In this document: piece after piece, positions 1 to 9,200 of the stretch
Numbering within the stretch: position 1 is the stretch's first letter
Layout of the letters: each line of letters opens with the position of its first letter
The notes under the pieces: generated by a model
The model's database searches: none
The model's input: the letters and a program-made list of their open reading frames with translations, nothing else
Told to the model about the DNA's origin: nothing
Assembly (NCBI RefSeq): GCF_002939475.1
Contig: NZ_PKFQ01000001.1
Span: forward strand, 5,515,001 to 5,579,000
Length of the DNA: 64,000 bases
Direction: 5' to 3'
Origin: Streptomyces cinnamoneus
GTDB lineage: Bacteria > Actinomycetota > Actinomycetes > Streptomycetales > Streptomycetaceae
Position numbers and translations under genes: made by a program

Positions 1-572
1 TCGTCTACTTCTTCCCCCAGGTCCTGTCCATCGCCATCGTCGCCCTGCTGTTCAAATTCGCCTACAACCCCAACAGCGGCGCCATCAACTCCTTCCTGAG
101 CGCCATCGGCCTGGACTCCGTCCGGCCCGACTGGCTCGGCGACCCCGACCTCGCCCTGTGGTGCGTCACGGCCGTGATGGTGTGGAGCAACGTCGGCTTC
201 TACGTCGTACTGTTCTCGGCCGGCATGAGCTCCATCCCGAAGGACTTCTACGAGGCCGCACTGCTCGACGGGGCGGGCCGCGCCCAGACGTTCTTCCGCA
301 TCACGCTGCCGCTGCTGTGGGACACGGTCCAGACCGGCTGGGTCTACATGGGCATCATGGCCCTCGACGGCTTCGCCGTCGTCCAGATCATGACCGACGG
401 GCCCGGCCCGGACTACTCCACCGAGCTGCTGACCTACTACCTCTACACCAAGGCCTTCTCCGACGGGCAGGCCGGCTACGCCACGGCCCTCGGCGTCGCC
501 CTGCTCATCGTCACCCTGATCTTCGCGGGCGTCGTGATGAAGCTCGGCCGGCGCGAACGGCTGGAGTACTGA
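1..572 (+). CDS. ngcF: Sugar ABC transporter permease, NgcF-like (5' end outside the window)
   Basis: This is the C-terminal part of an inner-membrane permease of a CUT1-type carbohydrate ABC importer. Reading starts at base 3 in an open frame with no start codon, so the gene begins upstream. The EAA loop (EAALLDGAGRAQTFFRITLP), which contacts the ATPase subunit, lies at about 252-311, and hydrophobic segments surround it. The frame ends with RRERLEY and TGA. A second permease follows on the same strand, and rok7B7 and xylFGH lie beyond the island. I recall this as the ngcEFG (N-acetylglucosamine/chitobiose uptake)-rok7B7-xylFGH order of S. coelicolor, so NgcF is the natural name. The substrate is inferred from that synteny, not from residues. 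Confidence 0.85.
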   Translation, partial: VYFFPQVLSIAIVALLFKFAYNPNSGAINSFLSAIGLDSVRPDWLGDPDLALWCVTAVMVWSNVGFYVVLFSAGMSSIPKDFYEAALLDGAGRAQTFFRITLPLLWDTVQTGWVYMGIMALDGFAVVQIMTDGPGPDYSTELLTYYLYTKAFSDGQAGYATALGVALLIVTLIFAGVVMKLGRRERLEY

Positions 573-684
573 TGCGGGGTGGACTGATGATGCGAGCTGG
601 GGTGCCGGTGCCAGCTGGGGTGCTGGCGCCGCCCGGACTGCCGATGCCCGTACGCACTCGACCCACCGACCTGGGGGTAGCACC

Positions 685-1635
685 GTGACCGCGCAAGCCG
701 AGCCCCCGCACCTCCCGGGCGGCGGGACGCAGACCACCGCGCCGGCCGTCCCCCGGCAGCGCGGCGGCGGCCCGGCCCCGGGCCCCGGCCAGGAACGGCC
801 CGCCACCGAGGGCAAGGTGCTCAACGTCTTCTCCCACGGCATCCTCGTGATCTGGGCGCTGATGGTCAGCCTGCCGCTGCTCTGGGCGGTGATGAGCGCC
901 TTCAAGACGGACAACGAGATCTTCACCTCGCCCTGGGCGCTGCCCAAGGGCCTGCACTTCGACGCCTGGGGCCGCGCCTGGTCCGATGCGCACATGAGCC
1001 AGTACTTCGTGAACTCGCTCGTCGTCGTGGCCGGTTCGCTCGCCGGCACGATGTTGCTCGGCTCGATGGCGGCCTATGTGCTCGCCCGCTTCGAATTCCC
1101 CGGCAACCGGTTCTTCTATTTCCTCTTCGTGGGCGGGATGAGCTTTCCCGTCATCCTGGCCCTGGTGCCGCTGTTCTTCGTGATGAAGAACATGCACCTG
1201 CTCAACACGTATCCCGGGCTGATCCTCGTCTACATCGCCTATTCGCTGCCGTTCACGGTCTTCTTCCTCACCGGCTTCTTCCGGACGCTCCCCAGCTCCG
1301 TCGCCGAGGCGGCACTGATCGACGGAGCCTCGCACACCCGCACGTTCTTCCAGGTGATGCTGCCCATGGCCAAGCCGGGCCTGATCAGCGTCGGCATCTT
1401 CAACTTCCTCGGCCAGTGGAACCAGTACCTGCTGCCCGCGGTGCTCAACATCGGCGACGAGGACAAGAAACTGCTGCCCCAGGGCCTGGTCGCCCTCGCG
1501 GTCAGCCAGCGCTACAAGGGCGACTGGTCGGGGCTCTTCGCGGGCCTGGTCATCGCGATGCTGCCGGTCCTGGCGGCGTACGTGATCTTCCAGCGGCAGG
1601 TGCAGCAGGGCCTGACGGCGGGGGCGCTGAAGTAG
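685..1635 (+). CDS. ngcG: Sugar ABC transporter permease, NgcG-like
   Basis: This is the second permease of the importer, 316 residues, MalG type. The first ~50 residues are Pro/Gly-rich and cytoplasmic. Transmembrane segments begin at ILVIWALMVSLPLLW, and the EAA loop is EAALIDGASHTRTFFQVMLP at about residue 208. The start is GTG at 685 behind a G-rich stretch (ggggg about 8 bases upstream). A 112-base spacer separates it from ngcF, which is long for a permease pair and contains short gctggggtgc repeats. The product should pair with NgcF and a solute-binding lipoprotein to import N-acetylglucosamine or chitobiose. In S. coelicolor the next gene is rok7B7. Here the accessory island starts directly after the stop codon. 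Confidence 0.85.
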   Translation: MTAQAEPPHLPGGGTQTTAPAVPRQRGGGPAPGPGQERPATEGKVLNVFSHGILVIWALMVSLPLLWAVMSAFKTDNEIFTSPWALPKGLHFDAWGRAWSDAHMSQYFVNSLVVVAGSLAGTMLLGSMAAYVLARFEFPGNRFFYFLFVGGMSFPVILALVPLFFVMKNMHLLNTYPGLILVYIAYSLPFTVFFLTGFFRTLPSSVAEAALIDGASHTRTFFQVMLPMAKPGLISVGIFNFLGQWNQYLLPAVLNIGDEDKKLLPQGLVALAVSQRYKGDWSGLFAGLVIAMLPVLAAYVIFQRQVQQGLTAGALK

Positions 1636-1661
1636 GGCCTTTCCCGGCGTCGCCGATCTGG

Positions 1662-1838
1662 CGCGTCTGGAGTTCAAAGGCCGTCGCCATCCAGACCTGG
1701 TAGACCGGGCTGGTTCCCGTCCTGCTCCAGACCCCCGACCATATGCGCGCGCTGTTCCGCGCCGGGCGCTTCGCCTACAGCGGCGCGGAGGTGGAACACG
1801 GCGTGGAGGCCTGTCTGGGCCGGCTCTGTTGCTCCTGG
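1662..1838 (+). pseudogene. Remnant of a DUF5753/Scr1-family regulator
   Basis: One frame reads KAVAIQTW, a TAG stop at 1701-1703, then TGLVPVLLQTPDHMRALFRA and an EVEHGVEACLGR-like segment. This is the conserved pattern of the DUF5753 domain of actinobacterial XRE-type regulators, which usually reads IRTYxPxLVPGLLQTxDYARALFRA. No helix-turn-helix part or start is present, an internal stop interrupts it, and the fragment runs straight into the end of the convergent FG-GAP gene. It is a dead piece of about 55 codons at the left junction of the island. The family call rests on my memory of the motif; I am fairly sure it is a remnant and not a working gene. Confidence 0.55.
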
Positions 1839-2495
1839 CTAGATGCGCACCCGGAAGCCCGGGCCGGCGCCGGTGGCGATGCGGCCGTAGTCGACCCAGC
1901 CGCCGCGGCCGCCGCCCTGGTTCACGAGGGCGTCGACGGCGCCGTCGTCATGAACGATCAGGTGGTCGGCTTTGCCGTCGCCGTCGATGTCGGAGAAGCG
2001 GATGCCGCCGTCGGGAGTCGGGGTACCGGAGACGATGATGCCCTGGTCGGTCCAGCTGTCCTTGGCGGTGTCGCTGTTGTGGGTCCAGGCGTGGACTGAG
2101 CCGTTGTCGTCGAGGACGAGGTAGTCGGCCTTGCGGTCGGCGTTGATGTCGGCGAAACGGACCTTGTTCGCAGGGACGCCTGTACCGGTGGCGATGATGC
2201 CCTGGTCGGTCCAGCCGCCGTGCCCGTCGCCGCCGTTGTTGGTCCAGGCGTGGACTGAGCCGTTGTCGTCGAGGACGAGGTAGTCGGCCTTGCCGTCGGC
2301 GTTGATGTCGGCGAAACGGACCCTGCTCGCCAGCGCTCCGGTGCCGGTGGCGATGACGCCGCGATCGGTCCAGCTGTCCTTGGCGGTGTCGCTGTTGTTG
2401 GTCCAGGCGTGGACTGAGCCGTTGTCGTCGAGGACGAGGTAGTCGGCCTTGCCGTCGGCGTTGATGTCGGCGAAACGGACCTTGGTGCCCGGCGC
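1839..2495 (-). pseudogene. FG-GAP repeats 2-5 stranded behind an in-frame stop codon
   Basis: This stretch stays open in exactly the frame of the SGNH hydrolase upstream of it. It encodes four more FG-GAP/VCBS-like units (RFADINADGKADYLVLDDNG and variants) and ends with FRVRI and TAG at 1839-1841, the same C-terminal RI as the neighbouring pseudoprotease. Only the TGA at 2496-2498 separates it from the hydrolase: the junction reads ATGT-stop-APGTKV where sister repeats read ATGTGAPGHKV. A single GGA-to-TGA change explains this. It is probably the untranslated tail of a former ~539-residue protein, unless the stop is a sequencing error or is read through. Confidence 0.75.
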
Positions 2496-3458
2496 TCACG
2501 TGCCGGTGGCGATGATGCCCTGGTCGATCCAGCCGCCGTGGCCGTCACCGCCGTTGTTGACGTACCCATGCACAGAGCCGTTGTCCTCGACGACCAGGTA
2601 GTCGGCCTTGCCGTCACCGTTGATGTCCACCTGGTAGTCGCCGAGGGGCGCATGGCCGGGTGGGGGGGGCTTGACGTCCACGTGCTCGCGCAGCCAGCCG
2701 TCACCGGCCGCGCGGGTCAGTCCCTCGTAGAAGGCAGTCGCCATCTTCGTGTAGCCGCTGTCATTGGGGTGAAGGCGGTCGTTGAGGTCACGCGTGGTAA
2801 GGGCGCTCATGTCGATGTACCCCACCTTGAAGCCCTTGTTCCGCCGCTCGGCGACCAAGCGGGGCACCTCGGCGTTGAACTTCTCGACGCGCTTCTGCAT
2901 CTCTGCCGACTGCGACGGCACGAGGGAGGCGACGAGCAGCGTCATGTCAGGAGCGGCACGGGTGATCTGGTCGATCAGACGGCCGAGCCGGAGGGGAGCG
3001 CCGTCGACGTCGTTGTTGAGATCCATGTCGTTGGTGCCGATGTGGAGGAGCACCACGTTCGGGTCTGCCGCTGGTAGCCAGCGTTCGATGTTCTCGGAGA
3101 GGTCGGCGATCTGCCAGCCCGAGTGTCCTTCGTGATCTGCGCCGTTGGTTCGTACCGAGCCCACGAACTGCAGAGAGTCGGTGTGTGAGGCCAGTTTGTC
3201 CCGCAGAGCGAAACGGTAGCCGTTACGGGTGGAGCTGCCGGCCCCCCAGGTGATCGAGTCCCCCAGGGGCATGACGGCCAGGCGCGGCACCTTCCAGTTC
3301 TGCCGGCCGGCCGGGGCGGTCACCGCCGTGTCCGGTGCCGGGGCAGCGGCGGCGGGGGTGACCGCGGCCGTGGCCGCCAGGCTTGTCGTCAGTGCCGCGG
3401 CCAATGCAGCGACCAGGAGCCGAGTCGCAGAGCACGGACGAGGAGGGGCGAGGGGCAT
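2496..3458 (-). CDS. Secreted SGNH/GDSL-family esterase, truncated after its first FG-GAP repeat
   Basis: The protein has 320 residues, with a signal peptide of about 39 residues ending ...AVTPAAAA. The SGNH hydrolase domain is complete. Block I is GDSITWGAG with the Ser nucleophile, the block II glycine is near EGHSGW, block III is IGTNDM, and block V is DRLHPNDSGY with catalytic Asp and His. A proline-rich linker (KPPPPGHAP) leads to one FG-GAP-like unit with a calcium-loop pattern (DINGDGKADY), after which TGA at 2496 stops the frame. The likely role is an extracellular lipase or carbohydrate esterase carried on a beta-propeller-like stalk. It lies 132 bases downstream of the pseudoprotease on the same strand and may be co-transcribed. 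Residue 1 is ATG at 3458. The substrate is unknown. Confidence 0.85.
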   Translation of the reverse strand: MPLAPPRPCSATRLLVAALAAALTTSLAATAAVTPAAAAPAPDTAVTAPAGRQNWKVPRLAVMPLGDSITWGAGSSTRNGYRFALRDKLASHTDSLQFVGSVRTNGADHEGHSGWQIADLSENIERWLPAADPNVVLLHIGTNDMDLNNDVDGAPLRLGRLIDQITRAAPDMTLLVASLVPSQSAEMQKRVEKFNAEVPRLVAERRNKGFKVGYIDMSALTTRDLNDRLHPNDSGYTKMATAFYEGLTRAAGDGWLREHVDVKPPPPGHAPLGDYQVDINGDGKADYLVVEDNGSVHGYVNNGGDGHGGWIDQGIIATGT

Positions 3459-3516
3459 CGTTGGGGACTTTCCATGAGGGCTGCCGCCGTACGGGTGGCA
3501 GCCGGGACGAAAGCGG

Positions 3517-3546
3517 AGCCCCGCGCCGGTCCGTCGACGCGGGGCT
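3517..3546 (-). terminator. Hairpin between the pseudoprotease and SGNH genes
   Basis: AGCCCCGCG (3517-3525) pairs perfectly with CGCGGGGCT (3538-3546) across a 12-base loop, in the 132-base gap between two same-strand genes. No U-tract follows. It may attenuate or terminate transcription leaving the pseudoprotease, or simply stabilise the mRNA end. Confidence 0.4.
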
Positions 3547-3590
3547 GTTCACATGCGCCGGTGAGCCGGCGGAGCGAGCAGGGGAAGAGG

Positions 3591-5204
3591 TCAGATGCGG
3601 ACTTTGTGTCCGGGGGCGCCGGTGCCGGTGGCGATGACGCCGCGGTCCTGCCAGTCGTCCTTGGTGCCGCTGCTCTTGTTGATCCAGGCGTGGACTGAGC
3701 CGTTGTCCTCGACGACGAGGTAGTCGGCCTTGCCGTCGGCGTTGATGTCGGCGAAGCGGACTTTGTGTCCGGGGGCGCCGGTGCCGGTGGGGATGACGCC
3801 GCGGTCCTGCCAGTCGTCCTTGGTGCCGCTGCTCTTGTTGATCCAGGCGTGGACTGAGCCGTTGTCCTCGACGACGAGGTAGTCGGCCTTGCCGTCGGCG
3901 TTGATGTCGGCGAAGCGGACTTTGTGCCCGGCGGCGCCCGTGCCGGTGGCGATGACGCCCCTGTTGATCCAGCCTCCGTTTGTGTCGCCGCCGTTGTTGA
4001 CGTACGCATGCACGGATCCGTTGTCTTCGACGACGAGGTAGTCGGCCTTGCCGTCGGCGTTGATGTCGGCGAAGCGGATCTTGCTTGCAACGGTGCCGGT
4101 GCCGGTGGCGATCACACCACGGTCGATCCAGCTGTCCTTGGCGACTCTGGAGTTGTTGATGTACGCACGAATGCCACCCCTGTCGTCGACGACGAGGTAG
4201 TCGGTCCTGTGGTCGCCGTCGATGTCGGCGAAGCGGATCTTGCTCGCGGGTGCACCGGTGCCGGTGGCGATCACACCTTGGCTGATCCAGTCGTCCTTGG
4301 CGTCGTCGCTGTTGTTGGCCCAGGCGCGGACTGAGCCGTCGTCGTCGAGGACGAGGTAGTCGGCCTTGCCGTCACCGTTGATGTCGATGTTGGAGTCCAC
4401 AGGGGCGTCACCACGGGGCTCCGGGGCCTTGGGTTCGACCTGCTCACGAATCCATGCGGCGATGTCGTCGACGCGGGTGTCGATGGCACCGGTGCGGGTT
4501 TCCTTCTCGTCGGTGCCGATGCATCCGCCTTGCCAGGAGCGGCTGTTGATGCCGACGAGTTCGTATCCGCCGCCGACCTCGCGGAATGCTGGGCCGCCGG
4601 TGTCGCCCTGGCAGACGGCCGCTTTTTCGGTCTTGGCGGTGAGACCGATCGTGGTGCTTTTTACCGAGCCCACGGTGAATGTGGCGTAGTGCAGACGGTC
4701 GGGGACCCATTCGGTCTTGGTGCGGCCGTACCCGGTGAGCCACAAGTCCTGGCCCTCGATAGGCGCGTTGAGGCTGACGGCCGTGGGAGTGACTCCGGTG
4801 ATGGGCTTGGCGAGCTTGGCCAGCACCAGGTCGCGGTCATCGCGGGGGACGAGTTCCACGACGTCCGTCACGCTGCCGTTTTCCTTGGACAGGTCGGTGC
4901 GTCCGATGGTGGCTGTCGTCTTGAGTGTGGGGGCAAGCGGGCCGGTAGGGGCCTTGGTGCCCTGGGTCGGGTCCTTGACGAAACAGCTGGCGGCGGTCAC
5001 CAGCCACTGGGGTGCGACGAGCGCGGCCGAGCAGCTGCGCTTGTCGTCTCCGACGCCGATGTCGAGCTTGGCGGTGAACCCGAAGGAGCTGTTGACGGTG
5101 TCTCCCGCGAGGGCGTGCGCGGGGGCTGCTGTCAGTGTGCTCGCGGTGACGGCGGTTAAGAGGAAACCGGTGACCCACGTGGCGCGGGGGCGTCTGACGG
5201 TCAT
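3591..5204 (-). CDS. Secreted trypsin-fold (S1) protein with five FG-GAP repeats; catalytic His and Ser replaced
   Basis: The protein has 537 residues from ATG at 5204, chosen because AAGGAAAAA sits 8-9 bases upstream; an in-frame extension further upstream has no such support. A signal peptide ends near ALA. Residues ~35-270 follow the chymotrypsin fold, but the His57 motif TAAHC reads TAASC and the Ser195 motif GDSGGP reads GDTGGP. The Asp region (RDLVLAKL) remains. The domain therefore should not cleave by the normal mechanism and may bind a ligand or act as a scaffold. Residues ~285-537 hold five FG-GAP/VCBS-like units of ~53 residues with calcium-loop DxNxDGxxD patterns; the last two are almost identical in DNA. 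Leu-16 is a TTA codon (5157-5159), which predicts bldA dependence. The gene lies upstream of the SGNH hydrolase. Confidence 0.85.
   Translation of the reverse strand: MTVRRPRATWVTGFLLTAVTASTLTAAPAHALAGDTVNSSFGFTAKLDIGVGDDKRSCSAALVAPQWLVTAASCFVKDPTQGTKAPTGPLAPTLKTTATIGRTDLSKENGSVTDVVELVPRDDRDLVLAKLAKPITGVTPTAVSLNAPIEGQDLWLTGYGRTKTEWVPDRLHYATFTVGSVKSTTIGLTAKTEKAAVCQGDTGGPAFREVGGGYELVGINSRSWQGGCIGTDEKETRTGAIDTRVDDIAAWIREQVEPKAPEPRGDAPVDSNIDINGDGKADYLVLDDDGSVRAWANNSDDAKDDWISQGVIATGTGAPASKIRFADIDGDHRTDYLVVDDRGGIRAYINNSRVAKDSWIDRGVIATGTGTVASKIRFADINADGKADYLVVEDNGSVHAYVNNGGDTNGGWINRGVIATGTGAAGHKVRFADINADGKADYLVVEDNGSVHAWINKSSGTKDDWQDRGVIPTGTGAPGHKVRFADINADGKADYLVVEDNGSVHAWINKSSGTKDDWQDRGVIATGTGAPGHKVRI
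3600..3917 (-). repeat. Tandem 159-bp near-identical FG-GAP repeat units
   Basis: Bases ~3600-3758 and ~3759-3917 are consecutive copies of one 159-bp (53-codon) unit. I see one clear base difference, gcg versus ggg, which changes IATG to IPTG. The next copies (from 3918) share the same scaffold but are diverged. This is a recent in-frame duplication inside the pseudoprotease gene. Confidence 0.8.
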
Positions 5205-5427
5205 GTCGCTTTTTCCTTGTGAGGTATGTGGGGCCTGGCCGACGGGAGCGATCCGGGGAAAACGGAGTCGGTTACTTCGTTTGCCGCGTCGATGTGGGCA
5301 CATGCAGGTACGCAGTGCCAGTAGGGCAGGCAGGCGCGGGCTGCGTACTGAATCCGTGCTCAGCAGAACAGAGATCCGGAGATGCTGCCCATGCAGATAG
5401 AGGTGGCTTCAATGCGGCAGCTGATCA

Positions 5428-5955
5428 TCAGCCGGCGACTTTCAGCCTGATGAGATCCGCGCGACCCGTGGGAGGTGTGCCGGCTTCGCCGAATGTGGCC
5501 AAACCGTTCTTGACGTTGATGTTGGACTCTGCGCCGTCAACCTTGATGGTGGCCGCGACCTGGAAGTCCTTGACTGCGATGGAAAACGCTTGGGGTATCT
5601 GGAGGGTGAGATCACCCGGCCTGCTCTTGACTTCGAAGCAGTAATTTTTTTGGCCGACCCGGGTTCTGATCTCGATGTCGTTGGAGACTGCGCAGTCGGC
5701 GAGCACGATGTGACCGTCGCCCCGTTGCAGGGTGATTCCCTTCTCCTTGAGGATCTTCGCAGAGTCGGGGTATTCGAACTTCTCGACGGCGAACGGCATG
5801 TCGTCGTCACCGTCCGGAGCGGGCGCCGTGGCCGCCCTGGGTGTGGCCTGCGAAGGGCCGGGCTGAGCCGCCGACGAGGTGGCTAATCCGACAAGTAGGG
5901 CAAATGCCGTGATGGTGGCAGCTGTGACGCCATTTCGGGTGCTAGATCTCGCCAT
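5428..5955 (-). CDS. Small secreted protein of unknown function
   Basis: The protein has 175 residues from ATG at 5955, behind a strong GAAGAAGG ribosome binding site; an upstream in-frame ATG at 5997 would add 14 residues without such a site. A signal peptide (TITAFALLVGLATSSAAQ) is followed by an acidic Pro/Ala linker. The mature part is a beta-rich-looking domain with only two cysteines (LADCAVSN and NYCFEVKS), which could form a disulfide. I do not recognise the family. It contains a TTA codon at 5884-5886 inside the signal peptide. It lies 223 bases upstream of the pseudoprotease on the same strand and is divergent from the ALF-Doc toxin gene across a 257-base intergenic region, so the two sides may share control elements. 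Confidence 0.7.
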   Translation of the reverse strand: MARSSTRNGVTAATITAFALLVGLATSSAAQPGPSQATPRAATAPAPDGDDDMPFAVEKFEYPDSAKILKEKGITLQRGDGHIVLADCAVSNDIEIRTRVGQKNYCFEVKSRPGDLTLQIPQAFSIAVKDFQVAATIKVDGAESNINVKNGLATFGEAGTPPTGRADLIRLKVAG

Positions 5956-6212
5956 GCTTACCTTCTTCGGTTCACAAGCCGGGGGCAGGAGTGACACTCT
6001 GTGTAGTCGTCAGTAAACCATAGGTATGATACTGGCTGACATGTCCACAGTTAGTCCTAGATCACGGGAAGTTGGACCACTTCGACGAGAGTGTCGCGCT
6101 CGTCACACTCCTCGGCTGACTGTGCCTCTGACGCCGACTGCGTGAAGGTACGCGACGCGGCTACGGGGTGTGGCTCTCTGTGGACTGGACCGATCAGAAA
6201 GAGACTGCCCGC

Positions 6213-9200
6213 ATGAGACGTCCTCTGCGCCCGAGAATCGGGGCGCGACTGAAGCCTGAATCCTTACGGGGAGGACGGAAGCACTTATTCAGCTTGCGTG
6301 GCACCGTTTCCGGGGCCCTTCCCGTTGCGCTGCTCGCCTGTCTGCTCGGTGGCTCACCCGCTGCTGCGGCAGAAGATCAAAACTGGTCGCCGGAGCGTGG
6401 GCTTGTAGTCGAACTGTGGAAGACGGGTGGCGCAGGCGTCAAGGAGGCGGCCGAGCAAGCGCTTCTGGGAACGGACGAGGATGTCAAGAAGTTTTTCGAT
6501 GTCGTAGACAGCCTCCAGTACGACGACGACTCCGTCGACGCCAGCCGCGTCTTCAGCGTCGGAGGGCCAGCAGTACGTGAGGCTGCAAAGAAAGCCCTGA
6601 AGGGGACGCCGGAAGAGCTACGTGCCTTCTTGAGGGATGGCTGGAAAGCGCCTCTCGCAGACGATCAGATCGTAGAGGCTTCCCGAGTCGCTTCCTTCGG
6701 TGGGCCGGGGGTTAAGGAGGCCGGTCAGGCGGCGCTGAAGGGCACCCCTGCTGACGTCGCCAGATTCCTGGAAGTCGGCCAGTACGAAGAGCGTGAGACG
6801 GACAACCAGGTTCTCGTCGGGCAGATCATCAGTGCGGGTGGCCCGAACGTGCAGGCTGCCGGCAAGCTCGCGTTCAACGGAACCCCGGAAGACATCGTCG
6901 AGTTCCTGGAAGTGGGCCAGTTCACGGCTCGCAGTCGCGATCAGGAACATGCCACTATCGCGGAGCTGACTGAGCAGGCGGAGAAGGCGGGCCTGCAGGC
7001 GCAACAGGCGACCGAGGCGTCGCAGAAGGCCTCTGCCCGTGCGGTCGCCGCGTCGGAGCAGGCCAAGGCGGCTGCGCAGAAGGCGGCGAGGGAGACCAAG
7101 GCCGCCAAGGACGACTCCAAGAAGGCGGCTGTCAAGGCCCAGCAGGCCGCGGAGGCTGCTCGGGGTGCTGCCGCTGCGGCCCAGCAGGCCATCGGTGCGG
7201 CCAACGCCGCGCAGCGTTCCGCCCGTGTCGCAGCCCTTGCGGCTGCTCAGACCGCCAGTGCGGCGAACGCCGCGGCGGAGGCCGCCACCCGGGCTTACAA
7301 CGCGGCCATCGCTGCGGGCGGCGACGCTAGTAAGGCTGCGGAGGCCAGGGACTACGCGAAGCAAGCGCGTGCGGCAGCCGGGCTTGCGAAGAAGTCGGCT
7401 GAGGCCGCGGACCAGGCGGGTAAGGCCTCGTGGGCCGCTGGGGAAGCGGTGAAGGCGTCGAAGAGCGCCCGCGACAACGCCATGGACGCGGCCAATGCCG
7501 CCGACGAGGCCAATCAGTATGCGGACGCAGCGGGTGTGCACTCGAACGCGGCGGCGGTGGCGGCAGCGGAGACGCGTCAGCACGCACAGGAGGCCAACCG
7601 CGCGGCCAACGCGGCGGAAGCGCTGGCCGGCAGGTCGGCCAATGCCGCCTACGAAGCTCGGGATGCGGCCAACTCCGCCGCTTACCACGCGAACAAGGCC
7701 GCTGACGCTGCTGAGGAAGCAGCCAAGCACGCGGGCGAGTCCAAGGACGCCGCCACCGAGTCGGCCAAACAAGCCGGAGCCGCGAAGGAAGCCGCCGACG
7801 CGGCGAGCAAGGCAGTGGCCACCGCCAAGAAGGTCTTCGCGATAGCCCGCGACACCGAGGCGGAAGAACTCGCCACCCGCATGGCAGCCGCTATTGAACG
7901 GGCCAAGTCCGACCAGCGGCAGGCGGAGAAGTTCACTTCGGCTGCCGCCGCTCAGGAGGTGGAGGCCAGGGGGCTGGACGACACGGCAAAGGCTCTGGCC
8001 GCCGAGGCGGCCAAGTCAGACGTGGACGTCAAGGCGGTCGCTGCGAAGGGCCGGGCTCTGGCTCTGAAGGCCATGAAGCTCCGGGGTCCCTTCCAACAGG
8101 AGGCCGCCGCCAGGGCGCTGTCCGGAACTGATGCCGACGTTGTCGGGTATCTCCGCGGTGGCTGGGAGAAGGCTGGACAGGAGGAGATCCGACAGCAGGT
8201 TGTCGACCTCTCCGTCCAGAGCCCTTTTGAAGCGGTCCGCAGCGCGGCCCAGGCGGCGCTCAAGGGCAGTGATCAGCAGATCAAGGACTTCTACACCACT
8301 GGTCAGTACGCAGCTGGAGACGTGGACTACGACGTCCGCGTCTCCCAGATCTACTCCGCGGGTGGGCCCGGAGTGAAGGAGGCAGCCAAGGCCGCCTTGG
8401 CCAGCCGCGACACCAAGAAGCTGGTGGCCTTCCTCAACGTCGGGCAGCACCAGGCGCGGAACGACGACGAGCAGGTGCTGGCCGCCCAGATCTTCAGCGC
8501 CGGCGGCCCGGAAGTGAAGGCCGCCGCCAGGATCGCCATGGCGGGCCCAGCGGACCAGTTGCACGCCTTCATCCAGACAGGCCAGTACACGGCCGACCGC
8601 AAGGACCAACTCTCCGCCACACACATCGCCCGGCTCCAGAACCTGATCGACCACGGCTCCCAGATCGCGGCCAAGGCGCAGGAGAACAGCTGGATCGCGG
8701 CCAAGGCCGCGGCTGTCGCCAAGGGCGCCTCGACTGACGCGGACAAGGCCGCCGACCAGGCCAAGAAGTCGGCTGACGAAGCCAAGGGGTACGCCGCCGA
8801 CGCTGACAGGTCCGCTCGTCAGGCCGAGAGCTCTGCTGCAAAGGCGGCGAAATCTGCGACCACGGCGCGCAATGCCGCCGATGCTGCTGATCGTGATGCG
8901 GACGCAGCCACCGAATCCGCAGCTCAGGCCGAATTCTCTGCTATCTACGCCCGTCAATCCGCCAGCGATGCAGCTGACTACGCCGACGACGCTCGCAGCT
9001 CTGCCGTGGCAGCTGGAAAGAATGCCGAGGAAGCCAACACCTACGCCTCCAAGGCGTGGGAAGAAGTGCTGAAGAAGCGTCAGGCCGAGCAGGCGGAGGC
9101 GCAGCGCCTGGCTGAGCAGCAGCGAAAGCAGATCGAGAAGGAGAGGAGGGAGAAGGAAAAGCGGAAGTGCCGTGCGATCCCGGATCACCCCGGCAACGAA

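Noticed and set aside
511..1677. Long minus-strand frame opposite ngcG
   Set aside because: It is a GC-bias shadow: ngcG on the other strand has motif-level evidence, and this frame is His/Arg/Gln-rich with no family pattern.
2496..2498. Programmed readthrough or selenocysteine at the TGA
   Set aside because: No SECIS-like hairpin was recognised next to it, and sister repeats have plain Gly at this position. A nonsense mutation or a sequencing error is more likely.
1839..4400. Regular repeats that look like a CRISPR array at first sight
   Set aside because: The unit is 159 bp, in frame and encodes FG-GAP repeats. There are no short repeats with unique spacers and no cas genes.
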